Below are positions 1 through 9,968 of a stretch of 64,000 nt of DNA, one piece after another; within the stretch, counting starts at the first letter, position 1; every line of letters begins with the position of its first letter. A program made the position numbers and the translations under genes. The stretch covers positions 3,348,001-3,412,000 of the forward strand of contig JAEUWY010000004.1 of NCBI GenBank assembly GCA_022059125.1, given 5' to 3'. The notes beneath the pieces were generated by a model. It was not told where the DNA came from. It searched no databases and saw only the letters and a program-made list of their open reading frames with translations. The DNA comes from Corynespora cassiicola (lineage: Eukaryota > Ascomycota > Dothideomycetes > Pleosporales > Corynesporascaceae).

Positions 1-590
1 AGCAAAAGTTCCCAATGAAGCTGGACTGGATATCCATATTCGATGATGCCACCCAACTGATATCTCTGGATCGCGCGTTTACTGAGGAGCAGTTCAACGC
101 TTCGGCAGTAAGTGGTAGTTGGATGGAGCCCACCATGCATCGTCTTCTTTCGGTCCGACCTCTTCTTCAAGGCTCGTCACCAGCGAATATCATTGAAGAG
201 GTCTGTCGTCTGGGAACTATGTTGTTTTTGGCTCCGCTCTGGCGTATACTGGGTACAGACCCAGTCTGGACTTTTAGTATCTCGCAGAACTTGTTATCAC
301 TGTTGAACAACAACATCGTTGAATGGAACGAACTAAAGCCACTACTCATTTGGTCGGTATATTTTGCAGCCCTCGAGGCGAGAGATGCAGAGGAAAGGAC
401 CCAATTCATTTTCACGTTGGCTGTCCTGATGAAGGGAATGGAAATGGAGGCATGGAACGAGCTTCTGACGGTGGTCAAGGGGGTACTTTGGACAGAAACT
501 GCTTTTGGAGCTCGCCAAAATGCTATCCAGGAAGAAGTAATGCAAATCATAGGCCAAAGCGGAGCTGAGGGCATATCTTTTTACGCTTAG
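1..590 (+). CDS. Fungal-specific transcription factor, C-terminal part
   Basis: An open frame runs from the window edge to a stop at 588-590. It is open upstream of the first ATG (position 15), so the gene most likely starts outside the window and only about 195 C-terminal residues are seen. The segment is helix-rich with hydrophobic runs (LFLAPLWRIL, LLIWSVYFAALEA) and the loose pattern of the fungal-specific transcription factor domain (Fungal_trans_2-like) that follows a Zn2Cys6 cluster in many ascomycete regulators. No DNA-binding domain is visible here, so the family call rests on this pattern alone. It ends 200 bp before a transposon relic. It could also be a stand-alone, truncated regulator remnant. 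Confidence 0.55.
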   Translation, partial: QKFPMKLDWISIFDDATQLISLDRAFTEEQFNASAVSGSWMEPTMHRLLSVRPLLQGSSPANIIEEVCRLGTMLFLAPLWRILGTDPVWTFSISQNLLSLLNNNIVEWNELKPLLIWSVYFAALEARDAEERTQFIFTLAVLMKGMEMEAWNELLTVVKGVLWTETAFGARQNAIQEEVMQIIGQSGAEGISFYA

Positions 591-686
591 CTGTTTTGGG
601 CAAGAGTAAAACCCTGCTACCGCAGCGACTTCCACGTGAACGACCTAAACAAGATGAAGCATTCCATAAGCTCGGCTACAAGCATG

Positions 687-730
687 CCGGCCACCCCACA
701 TTCCGGCCACCCCTCATTCCGGCCACTCCG
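687..730. repeat. 16-bp tandem repeat in front of transposase relic
   Basis: The core CCGGCCAC occurs at 687-694, 703-710 and 719-726, a constant 16-bp period; the first two units (CCGGCCACCCCACATT, CCGGCCACCCCTCATT) differ at one base and the third diverges after the core. It lies about 70 bp before the transposase ATG, where subterminal repeats of pogo/Fot1-type elements would be expected. No matching repeat was found on the far side, between 1440 and 1680. Confidence 0.7.
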
Positions 731-795
731 GAGCAACTTGGCCACCTCAATCAATTTGAATCAATTTCAACCACTTTCAACACCAGCCATCCACA

Positions 796-1613
796 ATGGA
801 CGCCAGAGAAACAGCTATACAAGACGCTATCGCTGATTTCAATGCAGGCCGTTATAACAGCCAGCGAGCGGCTGCTAGGGCGTACGGCCTCCCTCGATCC
901 ACGCTGCAAGGCCGTATGAAGGGCCAGGTACGCAAGGCCGTGAGCGGTCAACACCAGCAACGGCTGAGCCCTCAGCAAGAGGAGTTTCTTGTTGAGTGGA
1001 TTCTCGAAGAAGGGGCCCTAGGCCGACCTCCCTCACATGCTCGGGCCCGTGAAATGGCCATCCGAATCCTCCGCATGAACGGTGATCAGGCCCCTCTCGG
1101 CAAGCGCTGGGTCATTAACTTTATTAATCGCAACCCACGGGTAGCCTCAATCGTAGGCAGGAAGCTTAAGACTTCAAGGGCTGATGCCGCTACACCAGCC
1201 CAGGTGCGGGCTTTTCTGGAGCGGTTTGAACGTACAAGACTGAGGCTAAACATTCGGCTTGAAGACATACACAATATGGATGAGAGTGGGCTAGGCCTTG
1301 AGGTATGTACGAACAGCCGGGTCCTTGCCAGCTCACAGAGGAAAAAGGCTTACGTTAAAAGCCCAGAGAATCGTGAGTGGGTCACGATAATTGAGTGTAT
1401 CTGGCACCTTCCAAAAAGCCTGTTCCATCAAAAATGAGGGGGAAGTCATTTGTAAACATTACACTGCATAAGCGTACGGTGGAGTGGCCTTTCTATCACA
1501 AGCATGATAGGTGGGATACGACGAAGAGAGAGACGTTAGTTTCTGCACCTTACCTATCCATGACGACTTCTCAGCATGTAATCAAAAAGGCAATACATAT
1601 ACCTGGTACTTAA
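796..1613 (+). pseudogene. Decayed pogo/Fot1-like (Tc1-mariner) transposase
   Basis: The frame 796-1437 encodes 213 residues with a Psq-type helix-turn-helix (residues about 5-45, ending LPRSTLQGRMKG), a CENP-B/Tc5-type HTH (about 58-125, with GKRWVINFINRNP) and the start of a DDE domain with the first catalytic Asp in HNMDESG (about residue 160). After ENREWVTIIECI the frame goes out of register and stops. DDE-like residues (RGKSF..., KRTVEWPF) resume in another frame at 1395-1613, so there is at least one frameshift. The second Asp and third acidic residue of the DDE triad are not recognisable. Full-length relatives are about 500 residues, so the 3' half and probably the right terminus are lost. 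It is a dead insertion between a regulator fragment and an SDR gene. Confidence 0.8.
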
Positions 1614-1683
1614 GACAACGGTACGCCATGCGCATCAATACCTGCCATGTCACCTCCCTACATCGTGACACGGAGTTCTAACA

Positions 1684-2699
1684 ATGGAAAGCCTACCAGT
1701 GGACCACTTTGTCAAGACTCAACAATTTGTCCCAATAGTACATAGGGATCTATATCCGGCCATAGCGCCAGATAACCCAAGCTTATCTCAGAAAGGCAAA
1801 GTAATCATCATCACAGGTGCGAGCCAGGGACTGGGCAAGCGAGTATGACGCGAGGTCATTGTCCCTTATGTATTTTCTAAAGGTTTCTAGGCATTTGCGC
1901 CTGCATTTGCAGCAGCCGAAGCCAAAGCAATAGTTTTGGTCGCTCGTAGTGCAAATCAGCTGAACGATGTAGCAACTGAAGTTGCCCGGAACAACCCAGG
2001 AGTCCAGGTTTTGCCCATGCCCACCGACATCACGGACCCTTCTGCGGTAAAGTCGCTTTTTGAGAAGATAAGGTCCGATTTCGGCCATGCAGACGTTCTG
2101 GTCAACAATGCCGGACTTTTCAAAGCGATAGATGTGGTTGGAAATGTAGACGAGAAGTCGTGGTGGGATGAGATGGTCAGTAAACCACCAATCGTGCATC
2201 CCTCCACTGCTGATATGGACGTCGCTAGAGTATCAATATACGTGGAACTTTCCTCATCACTCAAGGCTTTCTCCGGGCTCTACCGAGCAAAGAAACGCCA
2301 GCACGTATCATCACACTTACCAGTGGGGCCGCCTACGAAGTGTTCCCGACGTTTAGTGCCTATGGGATCTCGAAGCTCACAGTCTTCCAGCTCATGAGTT
2401 TTGTTGCTGCCGAATATCCCAACATAGTTGCAGTGGCACTTCATCCGGGGACAGTGCTGACGGAAATGACTCTTGAACCTTTCAAGAGGTTTTCGTTGGA
2501 TACGCCGGCGCTAGTCGGCGGGTGTGGCGTGTGGTTGGCAAGTTGGGAGGGAGAAGGTAGGGGTTTTCTTAGTGGTAGATTTGTGAGTGTGAACTGGGAT
2601 GTAGATGAGCTTTTGAAGAAAAAGGATGAAATCGTCAATGGGGATCTCTTGAAAATGAAATTGAATGCGAAGCTCGGGGCTGAACAGTTTGGACAGTAA
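1684..2699 (+). CDS. Short-chain dehydrogenase/reductase (classical SDR)
   Basis: Exons 1684-1842, 1891-2175 and 2229-2699 give 304 residues; the introns (48 and 53 nt) have GTATGA..TAG and GTCAGT..TAG ends. The spliced protein has every classical SDR hallmark: the cofactor motif TGASQGLG near residue 43, NNAG, the catalytic Ser in TLTSGAA, YGISK (Tyr and Lys of YxxxK) and a PGTV segment after it. The product is presumably a cytosolic NAD(P)(H)-dependent oxidoreductase; the substrate cannot be inferred. The N-terminal 35 residues before the Rossmann fold are longer than in minimal SDRs. No partner gene is obvious: a transposase relic lies upstream and an F-box-like gene converges from downstream. 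Confidence 0.85.
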
Positions 2700-2990
2700 T
2701 CTCGGCCTATCTTTGTGCCATCGATCGCTTCAATGGAATCCGTCTTTTTCGTCCAAAAGGATTATTTCATGGCTTCATACATGTTGCAGTCGAGACGATA
2801 TCTCGAATTTTAAGGAGCGAGTTTTCCGCAAAAAGTTCTCGTCAAATAATGAAATCAAATGGTGACTCAAAAAGTTCAGTTATCATTGTATCATCAAGTC
2901 GCAAAGCTAGTTCTACCAAAGACTCCACGGCCTCTGTCTATCCGGTATGGTGTACCAGGGTTAGACGGAAATATTGGATGGTGCCTGTGA

Positions 2991-4607
2991 TTAAACTAGA
3001 TAGTATTCTCCTTCCTCAATGCTCATTAGCCCATCAAGAACTCTGGAGTTCGCCTCTTTCGCAGCTGGGCCCGACTCTTTCAATAGGAAGTGCATACCTC
3101 CATGTTGTCTCAGCTTATGCGTGATGAAACTCTCATGCACGCGAAATTTTATCGGCATCAGCTCCGAAACGATATTCTTGAGGAATGTTCGTAGATACTG
3201 ATACTTGTAACCCTTAAGAGGTAATTTATCTTGACATACATCGCCATCCATGACACTACCCACGACTTTTACCATTTCGTAGCTGTCAACAAAGAGCTTG
3301 GACCTCTCTATATTGAGTTGTTTCGCCCAATAGTTGACTTCAGTGATGTAGGTCAATCCCTGGTTAAAGGCTTCTTGTAGAGGTTCAGCGTTAGAATGTA
3401 CACCTGTGGAGGCACATAGGTACAAGCCAATAATCAAAGCCACATCACATCTGCTCTTCCTGGGGATACACGAGTCAGAAAGATGTGAATTTTCCAATGT
3501 GTATACTGTGTCTGGTTCTCTATTCCATATGTGGTCCATGCCTATAAGGCTCAGCATATCATTTAGTATCAAAGATGCAGCAGCAATCACTCCCGGGTCA
3601 TAGTCTCTACTGTTTATCTCATCATTTCCAGCCCACGAACAGTCATCCCGTTTTACCCAGTAGCGGCGTAGAGAATGGGCAATAAAGTACTGGCTTCTCA
3701 TGGCCTGCCACCAGTCGCCAGACCTCTCGCTGCATGGGCCAGCTCCCTTAGTTTGGGGTGCAAGTGTTAAAACCCACATGTCCAGAGCAACAACTTCCCA
3801 AAGGGTCACTTGATCACTGGAACGTGTCTGTGCGATGGATTCCTCCAAGGCACGAGTGTAGTCAGTGTCCTCGAATCCGATTATCGAAAGTACATGCAGT
3901 GGACCGTGGAGCATCTTGAATAATGAAAGCAAAGGTTTGATAAATTCCGGACGTTGGTCTGGCTGAACATGGATCAAGACGTTCAGCCCATGAACACCCT
4001 TGCGTGCAACACAATTCGCTACCTGGAGAGTATCCGATAAATCAACCCGCTCACTACACACGAGGTCAGTGATCCGAATACATATGAGGAATGATCCTAG
4101 ATGTCCCGCTGGTACCAAAAGACGAGTGTGCGTCGGCCATGAGTCCGGCCATCGTAAATGGGTTCCCGGTGGGCCTTGGGAAAGTGACATTTGGACGTAC
4201 ATGATACCTTCTGGGACTTTCGTGAACTTAGATTCATCTCGATCGAAGATTACCAGCAGAGGAACCAAGTACCGAATCCAAGAGAGGATATAGTGCTGAA
4301 AATCCACGTCAAAAACTATCCAATCGTGTTCATTGTCAAGGAAATTCTTTGCCATAGAGTATATATTCTTATTGAGTCTAAGAAGAGACATTGTCATTCC
4401 GAAACATTGGTCGTATCTTATGCCATATGTGACATGATCAGTCCATTTCCGCTTCGGATCGCAAGTGCTGAGGGCCAATTCTAGGATATTATTGAAGAGT
4501 TCGCCCGGAAGTCGTTCTAGTATGGATTTGGTATCTTTGGTATCCATTGAGTCAAGTTTGTTGGTCTTCTCCGGTTTTTGATACTGGATTTGCTGCTTTT
4601 CTGCCAT
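2991..4607 (-). CDS. F-box-like hypothetical protein
   Basis: A single exon of 538 residues from the ATG at 4607 (MAEKQQIQYQ). The frame stays open another 34 codons upstream, but those residues look non-conserved. Residues about 25-55 (LERLPGELFNNILELALS) match the start of an F-box, the Skp1-binding module of SCF ubiquitin ligases. The rest has no recognised repeat domain and is a long, mixed alpha/beta stretch, typical of the fast-evolving fungal F-box-containing proteins. By family inference it would be a substrate receptor for ubiquitination; its target is unknown. Alternatively it is an orphan protein with only a fortuitous F-box-like start. It is tail to tail with the SDR at 1684-2699. 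Confidence 0.6.
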   Translation of the reverse strand: MAEKQQIQYQKPEKTNKLDSMDTKDTKSILERLPGELFNNILELALSTCDPKRKWTDHVTYGIRYDQCFGMTMSLLRLNKNIYSMAKNFLDNEHDWIVFDVDFQHYILSWIRYLVPLLVIFDRDESKFTKVPEGIMYVQMSLSQGPPGTHLRWPDSWPTHTRLLVPAGHLGSFLICIRITDLVCSERVDLSDTLQVANCVARKGVHGLNVLIHVQPDQRPEFIKPLLSLFKMLHGPLHVLSIIGFEDTDYTRALEESIAQTRSSDQVTLWEVVALDMWVLTLAPQTKGAGPCSERSGDWWQAMRSQYFIAHSLRRYWVKRDDCSWAGNDEINSRDYDPGVIAAASLILNDMLSLIGMDHIWNREPDTVYTLENSHLSDSCIPRKSRCDVALIIGLYLCASTGVHSNAEPLQEAFNQGLTYITEVNYWAKQLNIERSKLFVDSYEMVKVVGSVMDGDVCQDKLPLKGYKYQYLRTFLKNIVSELMPIKFRVHESFITHKLRQHGGMHFLLKESGPAAKEANSRVLDGLMSIEEGEYYLV

Positions 4608-4801
4608 TTGGTAGGGTATCAGGGTAAAGTAGGGCTTAATATTGAGTAAGGGAGATGGGCGCTTTTTACCTTCTTTGATATATGTTCTGGCTAACATACA
4701 CACACACAATATTCAGCTTTAATAACTTGCGAATGTGTATAAACTAGACTTCGATACTCTATTTCGTGTTATTACAAAGTCGGGTAGTGTTGTCTGTCGC
4801 C

Positions 4802-6112
4802 TTATACTGTAAACACGTCCTTAACTTTGACTACCTGACCAGTAGCAATAGACTTGTTCGCGCATATTCCTGTCAAAATCGAGAGTGCACCATCCACATG
4901 CGTCGCAGCCCTCATATCTTGATTGATCTCTGCGCCACGTTCGCCGAAAAGGTCCGCAAGGAGTACCTCGTCACCTCCACCGTGCGCACCGACACTTTCG
5001 GGTATCTCCACATCGACAGGCTTCTTGAACAGCTGCCTAAGCGTGATAGATCTTGTTTCCAGCGAGCCCTCCAACGACTGGTCACCCCCCGAGTTCACAT
5101 AACTGTTCTCGACGACCTCCATTTCCAAGCGGCCGCCCGTTCCATTAAACGACACGCGGAACCCCTCCCAGGGAGCGTATGCGGTGAGCGAGTACGTCAA
5201 TACGGCTCCGTTCTCATACCTCACCAGCAGGTTCATCGTGTCCTCGATGCTGATGCCGTCGCCAAAGACGCTCTGGTCGCGGTAGTAGCTATCCTCATGC
5301 TCGGCATCGAGATACATCTTCTTGAGCTTCTCATTGCGCTCCATGTGCAGCGCAAAGGGGTCCTCCTTGGCCGCGTCGCTGCCATGGGCGCGAGTATAAA
5401 ACCGTGTCTCCCCCCTCTTCTCCGCATTCTCGCGGCCATAAAACTTCAAGTCGCCCTGCGCATACACCGTCTCGGGCCGTGAGGCGAGCCAGAAGTTGAC
5501 GAGGTCGAAGTGATGGGTCGACTTGTGCACGAGCAGGCCGCCGCTGTTCCGCTTGTCGCGGTGCCAGCGGCGGAAGTAGTCTGCGCCGTGCGACGTGTTG
5601 AGCAGCCACTCGAAGTGGATGCTGGTCACGGTGCCGATGGCGCCCGAGCGGAGCACCTCCCACACTTTGGTGTTGTGTGGCGCGTAGCGATAGTTGAATG
5701 TGACCCTGACCTTGCGGCCGGTCCGCTCGACGGCGTCGAAGATTTCGCGGCAGCGGGGCGCGTCGATGGTCATGGGCTTCTCGGTCACGACATTGCAGCC
5801 GAGTTCTAGGGCGCGGACAATGTAGGTGTTGTGGGTGCGGTCGATGGTGGTGATGATGACTTCATCGGGCTTTGACTCTTGGATCATGCGATCGAAATCC
5901 ACCGCCTTGTACGTGGGAACCGCGCCATGGCCCAGGGATTCCAGTTGCTCGTTGGCAAAGTTGAGCCTCGTCTGGTTGGTATCGCAGAGGGCGACTATGA
6001 TCGAGGTAGCCTTGTAGGTGGTGGCAATGGCCGAGTAGAAGAAGCTGGAGCGGCCGCCGGTGCCGACGAGGGCGTATCGCTTCTGCTTCGAGTCTGCCAT
6101 GGCGGCTTTCAT
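4802..6112 (-). CDS. Gfo/Idh/MocA-family oxidoreductase
   Basis: A single exon of 436 residues from the ATG at 6112 (MKAAMADSKQ; a second ATG at 6100 would remove four residues). The N-terminal Rossmann fold starts with ALVGTGGRSSFF (about residue 15), and the family signature EKPM follows in NVVTEKPMTID (about 110), its Lys being the usual catalytic/cofactor residue. The C-terminal alpha/beta domain carries GGLLVHKSTHHFDLVNFW, which contains the conserved His/Asp substrate region. Relatives oxidise sugars, inositols or aminosugars with NAD(P); the substrate is not predictable here. It is transcribed divergently from an MFS carrier across 496 bp, which suggests uptake and oxidation of the same compound (inference). 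Codon use is GC-rich over much of the gene. Confidence 0.85.
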   Translation of the reverse strand: MKAAMADSKQKRYALVGTGGRSSFFYSAIATTYKATSIIVALCDTNQTRLNFANEQLESLGHGAVPTYKAVDFDRMIQESKPDEVIITTIDRTHNTYIVRALELGCNVVTEKPMTIDAPRCREIFDAVERTGRKVRVTFNYRYAPHNTKVWEVLRSGAIGTVTSIHFEWLLNTSHGADYFRRWHRDKRNSGGLLVHKSTHHFDLVNFWLASRPETVYAQGDLKFYGRENAEKRGETRFYTRAHGSDAAKEDPFALHMERNEKLKKMYLDAEHEDSYYRDQSVFGDGISIEDTMNLLVRYENGAVLTYSLTAYAPWEGFRVSFNGTGGRLEMEVVENSYVNSGGDQSLEGSLETRSITLRQLFKKPVDVEIPESVGAHGGGDEVLLADLFGERGAEINQDMRAATHVDGALSILTGICANKSIATGQVVKVKDVFTV

Positions 6113-6608
6113 GCTCGACTCGGGGACGCGGCGGTGGTTCGATTTTATGAAGATGTACACATGCCGATCTCCGTCCCTCATGCACGTTGATAGGCTAAAC
6201 TTACCCTCGGACTCAGATTCGGACGCAACTACCCCGAAACCTTGCACAACCTTGCGTCGGTGATCCACCATCCTGGGCCGCCTGACGAGACGGCCACCCA
6301 ACCCCACCCCACGGGGTAGCAGCGCTAGCAAGTTGACTGTTACAGAAGAATCGGCGACGTAGTGTAGGCGCACAATTGCAGGCGGGGGAAGAACTTGATT
6401 CGGTCCTTACTTGGCGGACTAATCGATGTCCACGTATAGGGAGTACTCCGGATCGATCTGCAGTGGAAACAGACCTGACAGTTGGAATTCTTCTTCCAGA
6501 AGACCGGCTAAAGTCACTGAGCTGGCGAGGTATAGATAGATGATGACCGGCCGATGAAGTGGAGCGTCGTTTGACCACCTGTCTAGCGGGACTTTGTCTT
6601 TGGACAGA
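6113..6608. promoter_or_regulatory. Shared divergent promoter, oxidoreductase / MFS carrier
   Basis: This 496-bp interval separates the start codons of the Gfo/Idh/MocA gene (minus) and the MFS gene (plus). A CCTCGG hexamer lies at 6205-6210, 93 bp from the oxidoreductase start. No convincing TATA box was picked out. The head-to-head arrangement itself is the main argument for co-regulation. Confidence 0.5.
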
Positions 6609-8280
6609 ATGGCTACTAACACTCCTGCGGACGGCAAAGATGCCATTACCCACGTCGAGGAGCCCACTCGCGCCCCCGCGAACCGCACCGCGGAGAAGGC
6701 CGCAGAGTTTCTCGCTGCCCACAGCGAAGACACATTTTTCAGCTATGAAGAAGAGAAGGCCGTTCTACGACGCATCGATCTCCGTGTTCTACCTCTGATC
6801 TTGGGCGCCTACTTTTTCCAGCAGCTCGACAAGTCCAGCTTGTCTTACGTTTCCATCTTCGGCATCCAGGAAGACGCGAAACTCGTCGGTAAGCAGTACT
6901 CATGGCTTGGATCTATCCTCTACCTCGCGCAGCTGGTCATGCAGCCTCTCGCGGCCTTTATTCTCGTCAAGCTCCCGACCGGAAAAGTTATTGCTGCTGC
7001 CATTTTCCTTTGGGGCAGCAGTCTGGCCATAATGTCCGCATGCAAGGACTTCAAGAGCTTGATGGCCCTCAGGTTCTTGTTGGGCTCGTTCGAGGCTATG
7101 ATTGCCCCCTCGTGCGTTGCCGTCACCACCATGTGGTGGCGTCGGTCAGAACAGACGCTGCGGACTGCATACTGGAACGCCATGAATGGAGTCACGTTCA
7201 TCGTGGGCTCGCTCTTCACTTATGGTCTTGGGCACATTGAGAGCGACGCCATGTACAAGTACCAGATCATCTTTCTCTTCTGCGGCCTTTTGACCGTGGC
7301 ATACTCGATCATCGTTCTCATCTTCATGCCCGATTCCCCCATGACGGCAAAGTACCTCCACGAGCGCGAAAAGGTCATTGCAGTCGAACGTTTGAGAGCC
7401 AACCAGATGGGAATCCAGTCCGGACACTGGCGCTGGGAGCAAGTAATGGAGACTGCCATTGACCTTAAAACGTGGTGCTGGTTCATCCTAATCATCGCCA
7501 TCTCGTAAGTTTTACTCGATGAAGGAAAACAATATCCTTCAACTGACCAATCCCTCTAGTATTGCCAGCGGCGGCATATCAACCTTTGGCAACCTCATCG
7601 TCAAAGACTTTGGCTACACTAATTTCCAAGCCATTCTCTTCAACATACCCTTCGGCGCCATCCAAATCGTCGCCATCATCGGCAGCTCGTGGATTGCCAC
7701 GCGCTGGAAGCGCAAGGGGCTTGCCATCGCCCTCGTCGCCATGCTCCCCACCCTCGGCACCATCCTCATGCTCACCGTGCCCCGCCGCCACAAGGGCGTC
7801 CTGCTCTTCGGCTACTACCTCGTCTCGTGCCTGGCCGCCATCACACCCATCATCTACACGTGGCACGCGCAGAACACGGCCGGCGACACAAAGAAGAAGT
7901 GCACCTCGGCCGTGGTGTTTATAGGCATGTGTACCGGCAATGTCATCGGCCCGCTGTTGTACTCGACAAACGATGCGCCGCTGTATCGCCCGGGGCTCAT
8001 CTCCAATCTCGTCATGTTTGTCTTGGTCGCGGTGCTCGCGCTGCTTATCCCCGTCTACCTCGCCTTCTTGAACAGGAAGCATGCGAAGCGGAGGGAGGAC
8101 ATGGGAAAGTCGGCTGTCGTTGTCGATGAGTCGATGGTGGGTAAGGAGCGGATTGGAGAGGCCAAGGGCGCGGAATTGGAGAGTGGGGATGCGGATGCGG
8201 ATGGGCGGGCTAGGGCGAATGATCATGGATTCGACGACATGACGGACATGCAGAACGAGGACTTTATCTACGTATACTGA
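6609..8280 (+). CDS. MFS transporter, anion:cation symporter (allantoate permease-like)
   Basis: Exons 6609-7504 and 7560-8280 (55-nt intron, GTAAGT..CTAG) give 538 residues. The soluble N-terminus ends at EEEKAVLRRIDLRVLPLILGAYFFQQLDKSSLSY, the characteristic entry of the Dal5/TNA1-type ACS family. About 12 hydrophobic segments follow, with the central loop after the PDSP motif (FMPDSPMTAKYL). The charged C-terminal tail contains no extra domain. It would be a plasma-membrane carrier for an organic anion, vitamin or ureide-like compound; the substrate is not readable. The shared promoter with a Gfo/Idh/MocA oxidoreductase and the neighbouring acyl-CoA racemase suggest a small catabolic module. 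Confidence 0.88.
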
Positions 8281-8618
8281 GTAGTGTAAGAGGTGGTAAA
8301 TGAGGGGTAAGAAGATACTGACTTTGCATTCAACAATAGAAGCTTTGCTGGTCAACCAACCTCTAATTTATCATGCCTCAGCGTTGAAGTCGAGCTGGCC
8401 TTCTCAGATTTCACCCAATGCGCGTTTTGGGCTCTGATTGACACTACATTCCACGCCTTCCAAGAACTGCCATGATAGGCAAGGTATCATGCACTCAGAT
8501 TGGCTGACACCCAAGATTGATTCAAAGCCAACGGGCAAAGCAAGTCAGAGCAATCCAGACCCAAAAAATAAACATGTATATTAGTCTCTTGCATCGGTCA
8601 GGCATTCCACTCCGATTT
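8281..8618. other. Convergent intergenic region
   Basis: These 338 bp lie between the stops of the MFS gene and the racemase gene. They should hold both 3' UTRs; no open frame, repeat or RNA gene was seen. Confidence 0.6.
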
Positions 8619-9968
8619 TTATAACTTTGCAGCGTCTTTGAGTACAAGCCCTCCTCCTTCTTCCTTATCGTAATGTCTCCCCTTGGTCCACCCGCACCAT
8701 ACTCCCAATGTCTCTTCTCCGTCTTCTCCGGCTTTCAGGCCCTTCTCTACCCATCCACTTCCTCGCCATCCAATACCTTGGCCCACAGCAGCCTCCCGCC
8801 CATCATCGCCCTCATGGATCGCATACCCGGGTGTGCTCTTCAAGGTCACAGCAGGCCTCTGATCGAATCCTTGAGCCTCAAGATCGGCCTGGGTAAAAAC
8901 GGGCGTGCAGCACGCATCCGTGCCGTCGAAAATGACCTCCCATTCTGCGCGCGTCTTTGTGAGGAAAACCTTGGTGAAGAACTCGGTGAGGCGGGGCCAA
9001 TCGGCCTTGTTGTCGCGAGACCCAGGGAGATCGCTGGGCTTGAGGTTTAACCCCTTGAGCAGCGCAGCGTAGAACTGGGGTTCGATAGCGCCACTGCACT
9101 CCATTAGCTGCGCCCAAACAAGGCGGGAAACCAGGCCAAAAAATGTGATACTCACACAGCCATGTACTTGCCATCCTTGGTTTCATATGTCCCATAGAAC
9201 GGCGCCCCTCCATCCAGCATATTTGTGCCCCTCTCCCCCTTCCACACCTCCGTCTTCATCCCCAACCTCGGCATCGTCGCCAAAATCGCACTCCCATCCA
9301 CCATATTCGCCTCCACCACCTGCCCAAACCCCGTCCTCTCCCGCGACAGCAGTGCCAGCAAGATCCCCAGGAAACACATCGCGCCTCCCCCCGCGAAATC
9401 CCCCACCACGTTGCCCGGCGGGTACGGCTTCTCGCCCTTGCGCCCGAACAGGCTCAGCACCCCGGACACGGCAATGTAGTTGATGTCGTGCCCCGCCATG
9501 TCCTTGTACTTTCCGTCGCGCCGGAACCCCGTCATGCGCGCGACCACGAGCCGCGGGTTGAGCTTCAGCAGCACCGCCTCGGGCCCCAGGCCCAGCTTCT
9601 CGAGCACCCCCGGCCGGAACGGGTCGATGATGATGTCTACTTTCGCCACCAGCTTCTTGACCAGCGCGATGCCCCCGGGCGACTTGAGGTTCACGCAGAT
9701 GCTGGTTTTGCGGCGGATGAGTTGGTCTGAGGAGGGGGAGGCGGGGGCGCGGTCGAGGCGGAGGACTTGGGCGCCGTAGTCGGCGAGGAGCATGCCGGCG
9801 AAGGGGCCTGGGGGGGTGCTGTTAGTATTCGTCTGCGTCATTGTCTTTCTTTTTCTTCTTGGGCAGATTGTACAAGACGCGAGAAATCGTCGTACCTGGT
9901 GCCAATCCCGCAAACTCGAGCACCCGCAGGCCGGCGAGGGGGGGCTGTTGGTGTGCGGCGTGCGCCAT
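8619..9968 (-). CDS. Alpha-methylacyl-CoA racemase (CoA-transferase family III), PTS1 AKL
   Basis: Exons 9896-9968, 9156-9807 and 8619-9093 (introns of 88 and 62 nt) give 399 residues. The first exon is needed to restore the family N-terminus [24 protein letters not shown] across the splice. Catalytic residues are visible: His131 in AGHDINY and Asp161 in GDFAGGG, with the same 30-residue spacing as His126/Asp156 of the mycobacterial enzyme MCR. This marks a racemase rather than a formyl-CoA transferase. It interconverts (2R)- and (2S)-methyl-branched acyl-CoAs before beta-oxidation. The protein ends in AKL, a peroxisomal PTS1 variant. A CCGAGG hexamer (FarA/FarB-type core read on the other strand) lies 154 bp upstream of the ATG. 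Confidence 0.9.
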
